NCBI RefSeq assembly: GCF_000169335.1
Contig: NZ_AAXW01000003.1
Coordinates: forward strand, 170,955 to 234,954
DNA from: Crocosphaera chwakensis CCY0110
GTDB lineage: Bacteria > Cyanobacteriota > Cyanobacteriia > Cyanobacteriales > Microcystaceae
Length of the DNA stretch: 64,000 nt
Reading direction: 5' to 3'
Shown here piece after piece: positions 43,801 through 52,749 of the stretch. The translations under genes and the position numbers were made by a program. Within the stretch, counting starts at the first letter, position 1; each line of letters begins with the position of its first letter. The notes beneath the pieces were generated by a model. It was not told the DNA's origin, did not search any database, and saw nothing but the letters and a program-made list of their open reading frames with translations.

Positions 43801-45513
43801 ATTATCAAGAATCTGATTCAGTTTTTTTCTGGAGTCTTTGAGAGCTAATTCTAGTTGCTTGCTTTCGGTGATGTCTCTAAAGGTGACAATGATATACTCT
43901 TGTTGCTCGATGCAATGGTTTTCAGCAGATAATAATACAGTTTTGACTTCTCCTGATTTGACTCTGAAGGCGATCTCTTGACTATAGGTAAAGCCAATTT
44001 TTTGGAGTAATTCTTGAAAATTGCGATGTTGTTGAACATTAGGGAACAAATTTAATTCTAAAGGGGTATGACCCGTTAATTCGTCATAGGAATAACCAGA
44101 AAACTCGATGAAGCGATCATTAACTTCAAGGATACGTCCATTTTCACAATAGTTAATCATGATGGGATCAGGACTCATGCGAAAGATGGTGGTAAATTTT
44201 TTTTGTGATGCTTTTAGAGCGGTTTCGGTACGACGCAAGGACTGTTGTAATTGACTCGCTGTTTGGTTGAAAGCGTTGGTTAAAGATAAAAGTTCAGCAA
44301 TATTAGTCTGAGGAGATAAACTGTCTTGCCAAGTTCCTGTTAATAATGCTTCATTAGCTTGGTTTAAGCGACGAATGGGTTGGATAATCCAGTAAGCCGT
44401 TAACATTCCCATTAATGTCGTACTCACAAGGGTGATTCCACATAAAATCAGGGTAGAACCGACATTGGCATTGATTTGGTGCATAAACTTTGATGTCGGA
44501 ATAACCGTAATAATCAACCAATCTAGTCCAAAGGGATTTTGGTAAGGGCTAATGTTGATATAGTAATGTTCCTGGTTAACCATCAATTCAATAGTTTGGT
44601 CACTCTGAATTGCCTTCAAATCGCCCCATTGTTGTTGGATTTTTTGAGCGATCGCACGGGTTAAGGGATTTTCGCTATTAACTGCCTCTAGTCTGATTAA
44701 TGCTGTCCCCTCACCGTTTTTGACAAAGGGTTTTTCCTGAGTCGAGCTAGCGACTAAATCTCCTGTGGGTTCTATAATAAAAATTTGTTCTGATGAAGCA
44801 ATACTAAGGGAACGCAGAAAAAGATTAATGTCTGAGAGTAGAATATCGGAATGCAAAACCCCTTTTAATTCTCCTTGCAGATAAACTGGCCTGACGGCAG
44901 ACATGAGAGCGACGGGAATACTAATGTCGCTAAAAATAGGAGTCCATTGCGGTTGATCTTGACGAATCGCTGCTTGATACCATTCGGTCTTAGTGACATC
45001 AAAATTGAGTGTGGTATGAATAACCTGTTTACGGTTGCCTTGATCGTCAACACGATAAAAACGACGGACTCTAGGAGCGTTCCCTCTTGCTTCCCAAATC
45101 GTCAAAGATCCTGGATCAGTAATGATGCCTAAATGATCTCGGCCAACTCCGATCACTTCTCCTTGAGTATTGCCAAAACTGAGAAGAGTAATGGATTCAA
45201 ATTGTTCAATTTCTCGGAAAAAATCGGCTTCTAGAGCATCAAAATCATTCCAGTTTGTTTCTCCTGCTTCTAATGCCTTCTTATTTTTTTCGATGAGCAT
45301 TTGAGGGGTTTCTAGATAATTATCGAGGCGATCGTTGACTCTACCTGAAATTTCATCTAGTAAATGGTTGGCTAAATGTTCAACCGATTTTTGTCCGCTA
45401 CGGTAAGATAAATATCCTACCAAGGCCACCGCAGCTAAAAGTTGCAAGACAAGGGGAAAAATTAAGACCCATTTTAAAGGTATTTTATATGAACGGATAT
45501 TAATCGAAGGCAT
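40816..45513 (-). CDS. multi-PAS transmembrane sensor histidine kinase
   Basis: A 1565-residue kinase. Order: TM1 (about 12-34), an external dCache-like sensor domain (about 40-340, with SDISIPVALMSAVRPVYLQG), TM2 (about 350-372), HAMP (about 373-430), then seven PAS units beginning near FTTIFRMSPDPIMI, LNQILDNTFASIFSF, RESIFENSSDAIFL, YRGIVQDQTEFISR, SNTLFDSSIDGIVV, YQNLVVTVPGVIYD and FRSAFENAGIGMVL. HisKA follows with VSHELRTPLTSMRG, and HATPase with LLSNAIKFAPEG, DQGRGIP and GTGLGLAICQ. There is no receiver domain in the protein. It should sense an external ligand plus internal cues and phosphorylate the flanking regulators. The 62-base gap to the upstream regulator suggests one operon. 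Confidence 0.9.
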   Translation of the reverse strand: MPSINIRSYKIPLKWVLIFPLVLQLLAAVALVGYLSYRSGQKSVEHLANHLLDEISGRVNDRLDNYLETPQMLIEKNKKALEAGETNWNDFDALEADFFREIEQFESITLLSFGNTQGEVIGVGRDHLGIITDPGSLTIWEARGNAPRVRRFYRVDDQGNRKQVIHTTLNFDVTKTEWYQAAIRQDQPQWTPIFSDISIPVALMSAVRPVYLQGELKGVLHSDILLSDINLFLRSLSIASSEQIFIIEPTGDLVASSTQEKPFVKNGEGTALIRLEAVNSENPLTRAIAQKIQQQWGDLKAIQSDQTIELMVNQEHYYINISPYQNPFGLDWLIITVIPTSKFMHQINANVGSTLILCGITLVSTTLMGMLTAYWIIQPIRRLNQANEALLTGTWQDSLSPQTNIAELLSLTNAFNQTASQLQQSLRRTETALKASQKKFTTIFRMSPDPIMINYCENGRILEVNDRFIEFSGYSYDELTGHTPLELNLFPNVQQHRNFQELLQKIGFTYSQEIAFRVKSGEVKTVLLSAENHCIEQQEYIIVTFRDITESKQLELALKDSRKKLNQILDNTFASIFSFRLFDDQTWEYNYQSIGSLILFGYTPQEIMADQGLWASRIVPEDHETIILPLFERFKTEDTITVEYRFRHKNDSIRWIATTYTSYRDPTIDAWIVTGVSIDISDRKQIESELQQQKDLRESIFENSSDAIFLVDPQSSLIIDCNHRLVELFEVVCKDDLIDIEWHTLQKQLFTDEEVEEIITQIEVKGFWEKEIEYITFKGHEFWGNLTAKLIIVNNQIIHLVRVTDITERKQAQIKLQKSEARYRGIVQDQTEFISRFLPDGTTLFVNEAYCRYFSINASDIIGKNYQPVIYEPDQEQVREQVNSLSKENPITLIENRIVVNGEIRWTQWINRMLFDEQGNFIEYQSVGRDIQELKEAEALLAEEVSRSNTLFDSSIDGIVVIDHQGYVIRSNASFSRMLGYTPEETAKLHLRDWEANYTPEEIEQKIAESDLCKDIFETRHRRKDGSIYDVEISATPVRWGNEIVQLCICRDISDRKEAEAALLRSEARYQNLVVTVPGVIYDYVIYPDGSERFAYISPRCRELLETEPDILKRDFSVFWGMVHPQDLPIILQSKEYSLDNNECFSTEIRIILPSGQIKWIKKTSQPSSKPQADGGRRWSGIMIDISDRKRIELALEESEERFRSAFENAGIGMVLISLEGEFLKVNQAFCGMLGYSEQELLLKNFQEITHPDDLTMSNKGLQQLSSGQIKTYQMEKRYIVASGSIIWCSVTISSIKDQDQHPLYFVTQVQDITERRELDRLKTEFISVVSHELRTPLTSMRGALGLLDSGVLREEPETVEHMLQIVLRNCDRLIRLVNDILNLERLESGKVQLIKEACEVDHLLTDAVETVSAMAMEASINIELTSISAHVWASYDAIIQILTNLLSNAIKFAPEGTTVWLTAQLFDDPDSTDRATSFVLFSVKDQGRGIPTNKLTTIFGRFQQVDASDARQKAGTGLGLAICQSIIQQHNGRIWVDSILGEGSTFYFTLPLCMNIFSLNVYDT

Positions 45514-45575
45514 GGTTTAAACCCAGAAGTCTCCACCTCAGATGTAATGTAATTGAACAAAAATACTATCTTATA

Positions 45576-47405
45576 TTATTTGTCAATTTGATTGAAAACA
45601 CGGGCAACTAATTCAGATTTTATAATGGGTTTGCTCAGGAAATCATTAGCTCCGGCCTCGAAGGATTTCTGAAGATATTTTATTTCTGTGTGAGCCGTCA
45701 CAACAATAATCGGTAAGGTAGCGTATTTTTTATCTTGGCGGACAACTCGACAGAGTTCAATGCCGTTTATCGTTGGCATCTCTAAATCAAGTATAAGCAA
45801 ATCTGGATTAGTTTGAGTTAATATGTTCCAAAATTGATTAACCTCACTCAAGCCAGTAATTTGAAATCCCCAAGGATGTAATATCTTTCTAATCGTAGTA
45901 ACGATAATGGGATCATCATCCACGATCATGATATTGGTTTGAGATGAAGATAACGGAGACAAAAGTGTATTAATTGTCTCTAAGATATCTTTTGTACTGA
46001 CCGGTTCTACTAAATATTTTTTAATCCCATAACGTGCAGCTTTAAGCCGATAGGTTAAATCATCTTCTGTAGCAAGTATTAATATTGGAACTGTGGGAAA
46101 TTTATTTTGAATGCTTCTGATATCATTGAATGCTTTTTTGTCGAATTTATTGATTTTTAATAAAATTATTTTTGGAATATTTTTTTGTGAAACATTAGAT
46201 ATATTTTTTAAGTCTTGAAAATTGCTTAATTGTAATTTATACAGTAAAGCTTCTTGTTGTAATTCAATTAACAAAGACTCTTCTAACCCTATACTTAAAA
46301 CTAAAGAACAAGTTGGTTTCGCTTCATTCTTAGAAATTGATTCTTCTTTAGAAGTATTGATCTCTTGCTTTAATTGACTAATCAATTGTAATAATTCATT
46401 AATGTCTGTTATATTAGTTTGTTTTACTTTGGCAATCTTTTTTAATAAGTCTTCGATGGTTCTAGCTAATTTTGAACCTTCATTATAACCATAAGTTCCT
46501 AAACTTCCTGCTAATTGGTGTGCTTCTTCTTTTGCTTTTTCTATATTTTGGCTACTCAATCTCTCAGATTGAAGTAATAAGATTATCTCTTCTAGAGTGC
46601 TAATGCGTTGCTCTAAAGCAAATATAAATTTATCGGTTAATTGATTAATTAGGTCAATACCTTCTTCGTATTCTTTGGTTTTTTTGCCATCTTGATCCAC
46701 CGTTATCTCGTCTTCGAGCAAATGAGGAGGAACAGGGTTTAAACGATAACCTAATCCATATATGGTTTCAAACATATCTTCTTCCATTCCTGCTGCTTTA
46801 ATTTTATTTCGCAGGTCTTTAACCAGATTAGTTACCGCACTTTCACTCGGTATATCTCCCGTTTCCCAAAGATGATTAATAATCAAACTTCGACTGAAAA
46901 TTCGTTGTGGATGACGTAAAAATAATTCTAATAAATGATACTCTTGATTACGTAAATTAATTACTTGTTGTTTATAAGTAACTTGGGCTGAAACCAAGTT
47001 GAGAGATAATTGCCCCCAAGTCAACACAGACGAAGAGGAAATGTTATTTCCACGACGAGTCAAGGCGCGAATTCGAGCTATTAGTTGAGGAGGATCACAG
47101 GGTTTTAATACGTAATCATCTGCCCCTGCATTCAATCCTATACTGATCTTATCTGTCTCTTGACAAGCAGTTAGGATAAGAATAGGGGTTTGTTTCTTCT
47201 TGCTGCGAAGTTGACGACACAAACTGATCCCATCAATTTTAGGAAGTTGTAGATCTAAGATAATAACGTCATAGTCCCATAAAGTGGCGTAATCTAAACC
47301 TTCTTGACCGTTAAAGACCACATCAACCACAAAATGATCGTCTTTTAGAACTGCTGCTAAATATTCGCTAGTTAGCTGATCATCTTCTATCAGCAAAATT
47401 TTCAT
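45576..47405 (-). CDS. REC-winged helix-HPt-REC(-like)-REC response regulator
   Basis: A 609-residue regulator. Residues 1-120 are a receiver (LLIEDDQLTSEYLAAVL, phospho-Asp in VIILDLQLPKIDG). Residues about 128-225 are an OmpR-type winged helix (VINLRNQEYHLLELFLRHPQ, FETIYGLGYRLNP). An HPt-like helix bundle (about 250-350) has AHQLAGSLGTYGYNEG with the candidate phospho-His. A degenerate receiver follows (about 365-485, IILLKINKFDKKAFN lacks the normal Asp context), and a C-terminal full receiver has LLILDLEMPTINGIELCR. DNA binding, phosphotransfer and two acceptors in one chain allow an internal relay. It starts the minus-strand cluster, divergent from the small protein at 47654. Confidence 0.85.
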   Translation of the reverse strand: MKILLIEDDQLTSEYLAAVLKDDHFVVDVVFNGQEGLDYATLWDYDVIILDLQLPKIDGISLCRQLRSKKKQTPILILTACQETDKISIGLNAGADDYVLKPCDPPQLIARIRALTRRGNNISSSSVLTWGQLSLNLVSAQVTYKQQVINLRNQEYHLLELFLRHPQRIFSRSLIINHLWETGDIPSESAVTNLVKDLRNKIKAAGMEEDMFETIYGLGYRLNPVPPHLLEDEITVDQDGKKTKEYEEGIDLINQLTDKFIFALEQRISTLEEIILLLQSERLSSQNIEKAKEEAHQLAGSLGTYGYNEGSKLARTIEDLLKKIAKVKQTNITDINELLQLISQLKQEINTSKEESISKNEAKPTCSLVLSIGLEESLLIELQQEALLYKLQLSNFQDLKNISNVSQKNIPKIILLKINKFDKKAFNDIRSIQNKFPTVPILILATEDDLTYRLKAARYGIKKYLVEPVSTKDILETINTLLSPLSSSQTNIMIVDDDPIIVTTIRKILHPWGFQITGLSEVNQFWNILTQTNPDLLILDLEMPTINGIELCRVVRQDKKYATLPIIVVTAHTEIKYLQKSFEAGANDFLSKPIIKSELVARVFNQIDK

Positions 47406-47653
47406 CTTTCTCCGATAATGTCGAAATTAAGGATAAAAAAGCGAATAATCAATAATTTCCCACTTCTTAGTGTTTATTATATTTACATTATATCTATATC
47501 ATCTAGACCAGACTGTACGATAACGTACTTTAAGGATTCTGGCATTTTATAATTTTCTTATTTTTTATTCTTATACTGAAATCAAAGTTAATGTTAAGGA
47601 AAAGTTAAAGTCACTTTTTTGTCTTTTTTTGACCATCAAAAGAGGAGTATTCT

Positions 47654-47860
47654 GTGCAATCTATTTCTAATGATTATTCTATTGACTATTTATCAAATGT
47701 TATTGTTAGTCAGCGAGAAGCGAGAACTGCAAATATTGTCGAGTTGCTCGACAATCTTCAACTGATTAAATATCAACTTAAGCAATCTGGAGTTCCGGAT
47801 GTTGTTGAGTCAATAGAAAAAGCGATTGACCAATGTCAAAAACTTAAACTGCTTAACTAA
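47654..47860 (+). CDS. small helical hypothetical protein (68 aa)
   Basis: A GTG start at 47654 is preceded by agaggag (47640-47646), a good ribosome site. The protein is soluble and probably all helix: SNVIVSQREARTANIVELLD, NLQLIKYQLKQSG, VVESIEKAIDQCQKLKLL. No known family is recognised. It is divergently oriented from the REC-wHTH regulator and leads toward the pentapeptide-repeat genes, 93 bases away, so it could belong to their transcript or to the phosphorelay's target set. Confidence 0.6.
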   Translation: MQSISNDYSIDYLSNVIVSQREARTANIVELLDNLQLIKYQLKQSGVPDVVESIEKAIDQCQKLKLLN

Positions 47861-47953
47861 TAATTAGGAAAAATATTCAAGAATTTCTCTAATTATCTAA
47901 TGCCATGTAATAAAAAATAACTTGTAAACTGTAAAAAAAAAAGAGCAAACACA

Positions 47954-48739
47954 ATGTCCGTAAACACTGTTGACCCTATTAACCTCAAGGACGGTAATCT
48001 ATACAAAGCTAACTTACCTGGTGCTGACTTAAAAAACTTAAATTTAGATGGAGCTAATTTACAAGGAGCTAATTTACAAAGAGCTTATTTGACTAACACT
48101 TCTCTCAAAAAAGCTATATTAACCCAGGCTAATTTACAAAACTGTTACCTAAACAAAGCCAATTTTGAGCAAGCTAAATTAAGAGAAGTGAATCTACAAA
48201 ATAGTTATCTCAATCAAGCTAATTTAGACAAAGCTATTTTAGATAATTCAAATTTGAGAGGAGCTTATTTGACCGATGCTCATTTACGGGGAACAAGTTT
48301 AAGAAAAGTCGATCTTCGTGATGCTTGTTTACTTGGTACTGACTTAACAACCACTAATTTGAGAGAAGCCATCTATAACCAAAACACTAAGTTTCCTTCA
48401 GATTTTAATCCCGTTGATTCTAAGATGAATCAAGTAGAAGATATTACTGTTAGACAGTTATTACCTTATTTGAATAATTTATACCAACTAGGCTGTCAGT
48501 ATTTAGGAAAAACTCTAGCTACTAAATATTGGGAAACATCTTGTCCAGATTCTGAATGGTTTAATCAATTTTCCCTACAGAATAAAAAAGATTTTATTTT
48601 TTTAGGAGACTTAGATCAACCCATCAATCTATCACAATATCACCATACTCAAGAATGGCAAAATAATTTTATAAAAGCCTGTTCAGGAATTGTTAAAAGT
48701 TTTCCAACTCTCGTTAATTCACTTAGTAATTCGAGATAA
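47954..48739 (+). CDS. pentapeptide repeat protein (261 aa)
   Basis: About 27 tandem A(D/N)Lxx-type pentapeptides cover residues 15-140: LYKANLPGADLKNLNLDGAN, LQGANLQRAYLTNTSLKKAI and so on to LGTDLTTTNLREAIYN. They should form a right-handed quadrilateral beta helix. A non-repeat C-terminal domain (about 145-261) carries DITVRQLLPYLNNLYQLGCQ and YWETSCPDSEWFNQF. No signal peptide or membrane segment is visible, so it is probably cytoplasmic. Pentapeptide proteins often act as scaffolds; no specific role can be assigned. The next pentapeptide gene follows 120 bases later. Confidence 0.85.
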   Translation: MSVNTVDPINLKDGNLYKANLPGADLKNLNLDGANLQGANLQRAYLTNTSLKKAILTQANLQNCYLNKANFEQAKLREVNLQNSYLNQANLDKAILDNSNLRGAYLTDAHLRGTSLRKVDLRDACLLGTDLTTTNLREAIYNQNTKFPSDFNPVDSKMNQVEDITVRQLLPYLNNLYQLGCQYLGKTLATKYWETSCPDSEWFNQFSLQNKKDFIFLGDLDQPINLSQYHHTQEWQNNFIKACSGIVKSFPTLVNSLSNSR

Positions 48740-48859
48740 GAAATCCAAAATAAGCTTTATTATTGCTCGGTAATTTCTAAAATATCTGAGCAACAGAAAC
48801 TTGTGAGTTAATCTAAATTTACTACTATTTTTTCAAATTTTATCAAGGGGTATCATCAA

Positions 48860-49402
48860 ATGTTGAGCGACAAAAAAAAACGAATGGTTTCAATCAAAGT
48901 TAGTGAACTGCAACAACGCTACAAAATGGGTGACAGAAATTTTAGTTATCTAGATTTAAGGGGACTTAACTTAGAAAAAATTAATCTTGAAGAAGCCAAT
49001 TTGGAAGGTTCGGATTTACAAGGGGCTAATCTTGAGAATGCCAATTTAAAAAGAACAAATCTCGTTAATTGTAATTTTTATCGAGCTAATGTTTATGGAG
49101 CTAATTTAAGTTATGCTGATTTAAGTTATGCTAATCTAAAAGAAGCTAATTTCCATCGAACCCGAATAGAAGAAGCTCGTCTTGATCATGTTTGTGTAGA
49201 GCGTACTGATTTCACTGAAGCTTATATCAAAAAAGTATCGGTACGATGTGTTAAATTTGTTAAGACTGATCTAACGGATGCTATTTTAATTGATGTTAAT
49301 TTAGGTCAAGCTTATTTCTTTGAGGTTTATTATAGTAAACTAACAAAATTAACTAATTGCTTTAAAACTGAGCAATCGGATTTATTCAAGTTTTTAAGTT
49401 AA
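48860..49402 (+). CDS. pentapeptide repeat protein (180 aa)
   Basis: A basic start (MLSDKKKRMVSIKVSELQQR) precedes pentapeptides from about residue 34: FSYLDLRGLNLEKINLEEAN, LEGSDLQGANLENANLKRTN, then ANLSYADLSYANLKEANFHR. The later coils contain more Val and Lys (KKVSVRCVKFVKTDLTDAIL). The protein is probably one continuous beta helix with a short C-terminal cap. It follows a related but longer gene on the same strand. The two are not near-identical, so this is not a recent duplication. Function is unknown. Confidence 0.85.
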   Translation: MLSDKKKRMVSIKVSELQQRYKMGDRNFSYLDLRGLNLEKINLEEANLEGSDLQGANLENANLKRTNLVNCNFYRANVYGANLSYADLSYANLKEANFHRTRIEEARLDHVCVERTDFTEAYIKKVSVRCVKFVKTDLTDAILIDVNLGQAYFFEVYYSKLTKLTNCFKTEQSDLFKFLS

Positions 49403-49767
49403 GTATCACTAGATAGGCGTAATTAAAGATAAAACATTGTTAGCATGGGCAGTGCATACAAGTAGGTTTATATCAGTATTTTAAACTTTAATTAGCATTG
49501 CTTACACTATCTGTTTATCGTTAGTGCGATCTCTTCGAGATCGCTTTTTCGGCGCGCCTTTAGATTAGGTTGATTCGCCATAAGATGTCCATACGATCAT
49601 TTGTTAAATTAAAATAACAAAATAAAACATTGTAGTTTTTATTTCAGCAACCTCTCTAAAGTAGTTAACTGTGGCCTGGTGATTGGTGAAGAAATAGATA
49701 AACCTTTGTACCTTACCCCCCATCAGAAGTACCATATAAACTACAATAAAGACTAAAACGATATCTT
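49403..49767. other. intergenic region before secA, possible small RNA
   Basis: 365 bases. A perfect terminator lies at 49526-49549, 124 bases beyond the pentapeptide stop, with partly complementary and repeated motifs (gttagcat, attagcattg) before it; it may end the pentapeptide transcript or a separate short RNA. After it come an isolated ggcgcgcc palindrome (49551-49558) and an AT-rich secA leader. Confidence 0.4.
49526..49549 (+). terminator. strong Rho-independent terminator
   Basis: gcgatctc (49526-49533) and gagatcgc (49537-49544) form a perfect eight-base stem with a ttc loop, followed by five T (49545-49549). Confidence 0.85.
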
Positions 49768-52569
49768 ATGCTTAAAGCCCTATTTGGTGATCCTAACACC
49801 CGCAAAATCAAAAAATTACAACCCATTGTTGCTGAAATCAACTTACTAGAAGAAGATATTCAACAGCTATCCGACGAACAACTCACGGAAAAAACCGTTG
49901 AATTTCGAGAAATGCTCGATAAAGCTAACAATGACGAAGAATTAGAGGATATTTTAGAAGAAATTCTTCCAGATGCCTTTGCCGTTGTCAGAGAAGCAGC
50001 AAAGCGAGTCTTAGGAATGCGTCACTTTGACGTACAGTTAATGGGGGGAATGGTACTCCATCAAGGACAAATTGCTGAAATGAAGACAGGGGAAGGAAAA
50101 ACCCTTGTAGCCACTCTTCCAGCTTATCTTAATGGACTGACAGGAAAAGGAGTTCACATTGTTACTGTCAACGACTATTTAGCCCGTCGGGACGCTGAAT
50201 GGATGGGACAGGTGCATCGTTTTCTAGGTTTAACGGTAGGACTGATTCAGTCAGGAATGAACCCAGAAGAACGCAAGAAAAACTATGCCTGTGACGTTAC
50301 CTATACTACAAACAGTGAACTAGGATTCGATTATTTACGAGACAATATGGCCACCGCGATGGCAGAAGTGGTTCAACGTCCTCCAAATTTTTGCATCATT
50401 GACGAAGTTGACTCTATTTTGATTGATGAAGCTCGTACCCCATTAATTATTTCTGGACAAGTAGAAAGACCTACCGAAAAATATGTTAAAGCAGCCGAAA
50501 TTGCTAAAAAATTAGAAATACAAGAATCAGAAGAGGATCTCAAAGACTACGAAGTAGACGAAAAAGCCCGCAACGTTTTAATGACCGATCAAGGGTTTGA
50601 AAAAGCAGAACAATTATTAGGGGTGGGTGACTTATACGACCAAGAAAACCCCTGGGCCCATTATATTTTTAACGCCATCAAAGCCAAAGAATTATTTACC
50701 AAAGATGTTAATTACATCGTTAAAAATAAAGAAGTGGTCATCGTCGATGAATTTACGGGTCGTGTCTTAGCCGGAAGACGCTGGAGTGATGGACTTCACC
50801 AAGCGATCGAAGCTAAAGAAGGCGTTCCCATTCAACGAGAAACCCAAACCCTTGCTACCATTACCTATCAAAACTTCTTTTTGTTATACAACAAGCTTTC
50901 AGGGATGACTGGAACCGCTAAAACAGAAGAAACCGAACTAGAAAAAGTTTATAACCTACAAGTTACCATCGTTCCCACAAACCGACCTTCCCAACGTTAT
51001 GACTTTCCCGACGTAGTTTATAAGACCGAACCTGCCAAATGGAAAGCCGTAGCAGCAGAAGTTGAAGATATGCACCAACAAGGCCGTCCTATCCTCGTAG
51101 GAACCACCAGTGTCGAAAAATCAGAAGTAATTTCAGCCCTCTTACAACAAAGTAATATCCCCCATAATATTCTCAACGCCCGACCCGAAAACGTCGAAAG
51201 AGAATCCGAAATTGTTGCCCAAGCAGGACGAAAAGGGGCTGTTACCATCGCCACTAACATGGCAGGACGAGGAACGGACATTATTTTAGGGGGTAACTCC
51301 GACTATATGGCCCGCCTAAAAATTCGCCAATACCTCATGCCTCAAATCGTTATGCCAGAAGATGATAACCTCATGACCGGGGGAATGGGAGGCAACAATC
51401 GTCGTCCTCAAGGGTTTGGTCAGGATAGCAAAAAGAAAAAATGGCAACCCTCGGCCGATATCTTCCCCACAGAATTATCCCCAGAAACCCAAAATATGAT
51501 TAAAGACGCGGTTAAATTTGCCGTTGATGAATATGGACAGCAAAGCCTTTCAGAATTAGAAGCCGAAGAAAAGATCGCTATTGCTTCTGAAAATGCCCCC
51601 ACAGAAGACCCTGTGATTGAGAAATTACGTCAAGTCTATAAAGCCATTCGCAAAGAATACGACGCATTTACAGACGCAGAACACGAAGAAGTGATCGAGT
51701 TGGGAGGACTCCATGTGATTGCCACAGAACGTCACGAGTCTCGTCGCATTGATAACCAGTTACGGGGACGGGCCGGACGACAAGGAGATCCAGGGTCAAC
51801 CAAATTTTTCCTCAGTTTAGAAGATAACTTATTAAGGATTTTTGGTGGCGATCGCGTGGCCGGGTTGATGAATGCCTTCCGCGTTGAAGAAGATATGCCC
51901 ATCGAGTCCAAAATGTTGACTCGTTCCCTAGAAGGGGCCCAGAAAAAAGTAGAAACCTTCTACTATGACACCCGTAAACAGGTGTTTGAATATGATGAGG
52001 TCATGAATAACCAAAGACGGGCGATCTATGCTGAACGTCGTCGGGTTCTCGAAGGGTTAGACCTCAAAGAACAAGTTCTACAATATGCTGAAAAGACAAT
52101 GGATGAAATTGTAGACGCTTACGTTAACCCTGAGTTACCCCCTGAAGAATGGGATGTAGAAAACTTAGTAAGTAAGGTCAAAGAGTTTGTTTATCTCCTC
52201 GAAGATATCACCGCCAAAGATATGGAAGATATGACGGTAGCAGAGATGAAAATCTTCCTTCACGAAGAAGTTCGTAAAGCTTACGATATCAAAGAAGATC
52301 AAGTCGATAAGGTTCGTCCTGGTTTGATGCGAGAAGCAGAACGATTCTTTATTTTGCAACAAATAGATACCCTGTGGCGTGAACACTTACAGTCAATGGA
52401 CGCTTTACGAGAATCTATCGGTTTACGAGGTTATGGACAAAAAGACCCTCTTATTGAATATAAACAAGAAGGATATGAGATGTTCTTAGAGATGATGATC
52501 GATATCCGTCGTAATGTCGTTTATTCACTCTTCCAATTCCAACCCCAAGGACAACCTCAAACGGCTTAG
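49768..52569 (+). CDS. secA: preprotein translocase subunit SecA
   Basis: A 933-residue motor ATPase. Walker A is in MKTGEGKTLVATLPAYLNGL, Walker B region NFCIIDEVDSILIDEARTPL, helicase motif region GTTSVEKSEVISALL, ATNMAGRGTDIILGGNSDYM and QLRGRAGRQGDPGSTKFFLS. Between them is the cyanobacterial/plastid insertion rich in Gly/Asn/Lys (around GGMGGNNRRPQG). The C-terminal zinc-binding Cys motif of E. coli SecA is missing; the protein ends at QPQGQPQTA, as is usual in cyanobacteria. It drives export through SecYEG at both plasma and thylakoid membranes. ATG 49768 is the start. Confidence 0.95.
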   Translation: MLKALFGDPNTRKIKKLQPIVAEINLLEEDIQQLSDEQLTEKTVEFREMLDKANNDEELEDILEEILPDAFAVVREAAKRVLGMRHFDVQLMGGMVLHQGQIAEMKTGEGKTLVATLPAYLNGLTGKGVHIVTVNDYLARRDAEWMGQVHRFLGLTVGLIQSGMNPEERKKNYACDVTYTTNSELGFDYLRDNMATAMAEVVQRPPNFCIIDEVDSILIDEARTPLIISGQVERPTEKYVKAAEIAKKLEIQESEEDLKDYEVDEKARNVLMTDQGFEKAEQLLGVGDLYDQENPWAHYIFNAIKAKELFTKDVNYIVKNKEVVIVDEFTGRVLAGRRWSDGLHQAIEAKEGVPIQRETQTLATITYQNFFLLYNKLSGMTGTAKTEETELEKVYNLQVTIVPTNRPSQRYDFPDVVYKTEPAKWKAVAAEVEDMHQQGRPILVGTTSVEKSEVISALLQQSNIPHNILNARPENVERESEIVAQAGRKGAVTIATNMAGRGTDIILGGNSDYMARLKIRQYLMPQIVMPEDDNLMTGGMGGNNRRPQGFGQDSKKKKWQPSADIFPTELSPETQNMIKDAVKFAVDEYGQQSLSELEAEEKIAIASENAPTEDPVIEKLRQVYKAIRKEYDAFTDAEHEEVIELGGLHVIATERHESRRIDNQLRGRAGRQGDPGSTKFFLSLEDNLLRIFGGDRVAGLMNAFRVEEDMPIESKMLTRSLEGAQKKVETFYYDTRKQVFEYDEVMNNQRRAIYAERRRVLEGLDLKEQVLQYAEKTMDEIVDAYVNPELPPEEWDVENLVSKVKEFVYLLEDITAKDMEDMTVAEMKIFLHEEVRKAYDIKEDQVDKVRPGLMREAERFFILQQIDTLWREHLQSMDALRESIGLRGYGQKDPLIEYKQEGYEMFLEMMIDIRRNVVYSLFQFQPQGQPQTA

Positions 52570-52663
52570 TGACGGCTATAGGCAAAAGTAGAATGGTTGA
52601 GGAGGAGATAAAATTGCTCTTCCTTAACCCATTTGTCTCAATTTGCTGATCAGCAACAAAAAA

Positions 52664-52749
52664 CGGAGAGGGTGGGATTCGAACCCACGTTGGCTATTAA
52701 CCAAACCCGATTTCAAGTCGGGCGCGTTCGACCACTCTGCCACCTCTCC
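52664..52749 (-). tRNA. tRNA-Ser (anticodon UGA)
   Basis: On the minus strand the gene begins ggagaggtggcagagtggtc and ends gttcgaatcccaccctctccg. The acceptor stem ggagagg/cctctcc, anticodon arm cccgacttgaaatcggg with anticodon tga, a long variable arm (serine type) and T loop ttcgaat are all present; 86 bases without an encoded CCA. A T run follows at once on the minus strand, and then the palindrome ttgctgatcagcaa (52643-52656). It lies between secA and metG on the opposite strand. Confidence 0.95.

Noticed and set aside
52643..52656. Palindrome ttgctgatcagcaa as another copy of the CACTGATCAGTG operator
   Set aside because: Only the TGATCA core is shared; it lies behind secA and tRNA-Ser, where a tail structure is more likely.
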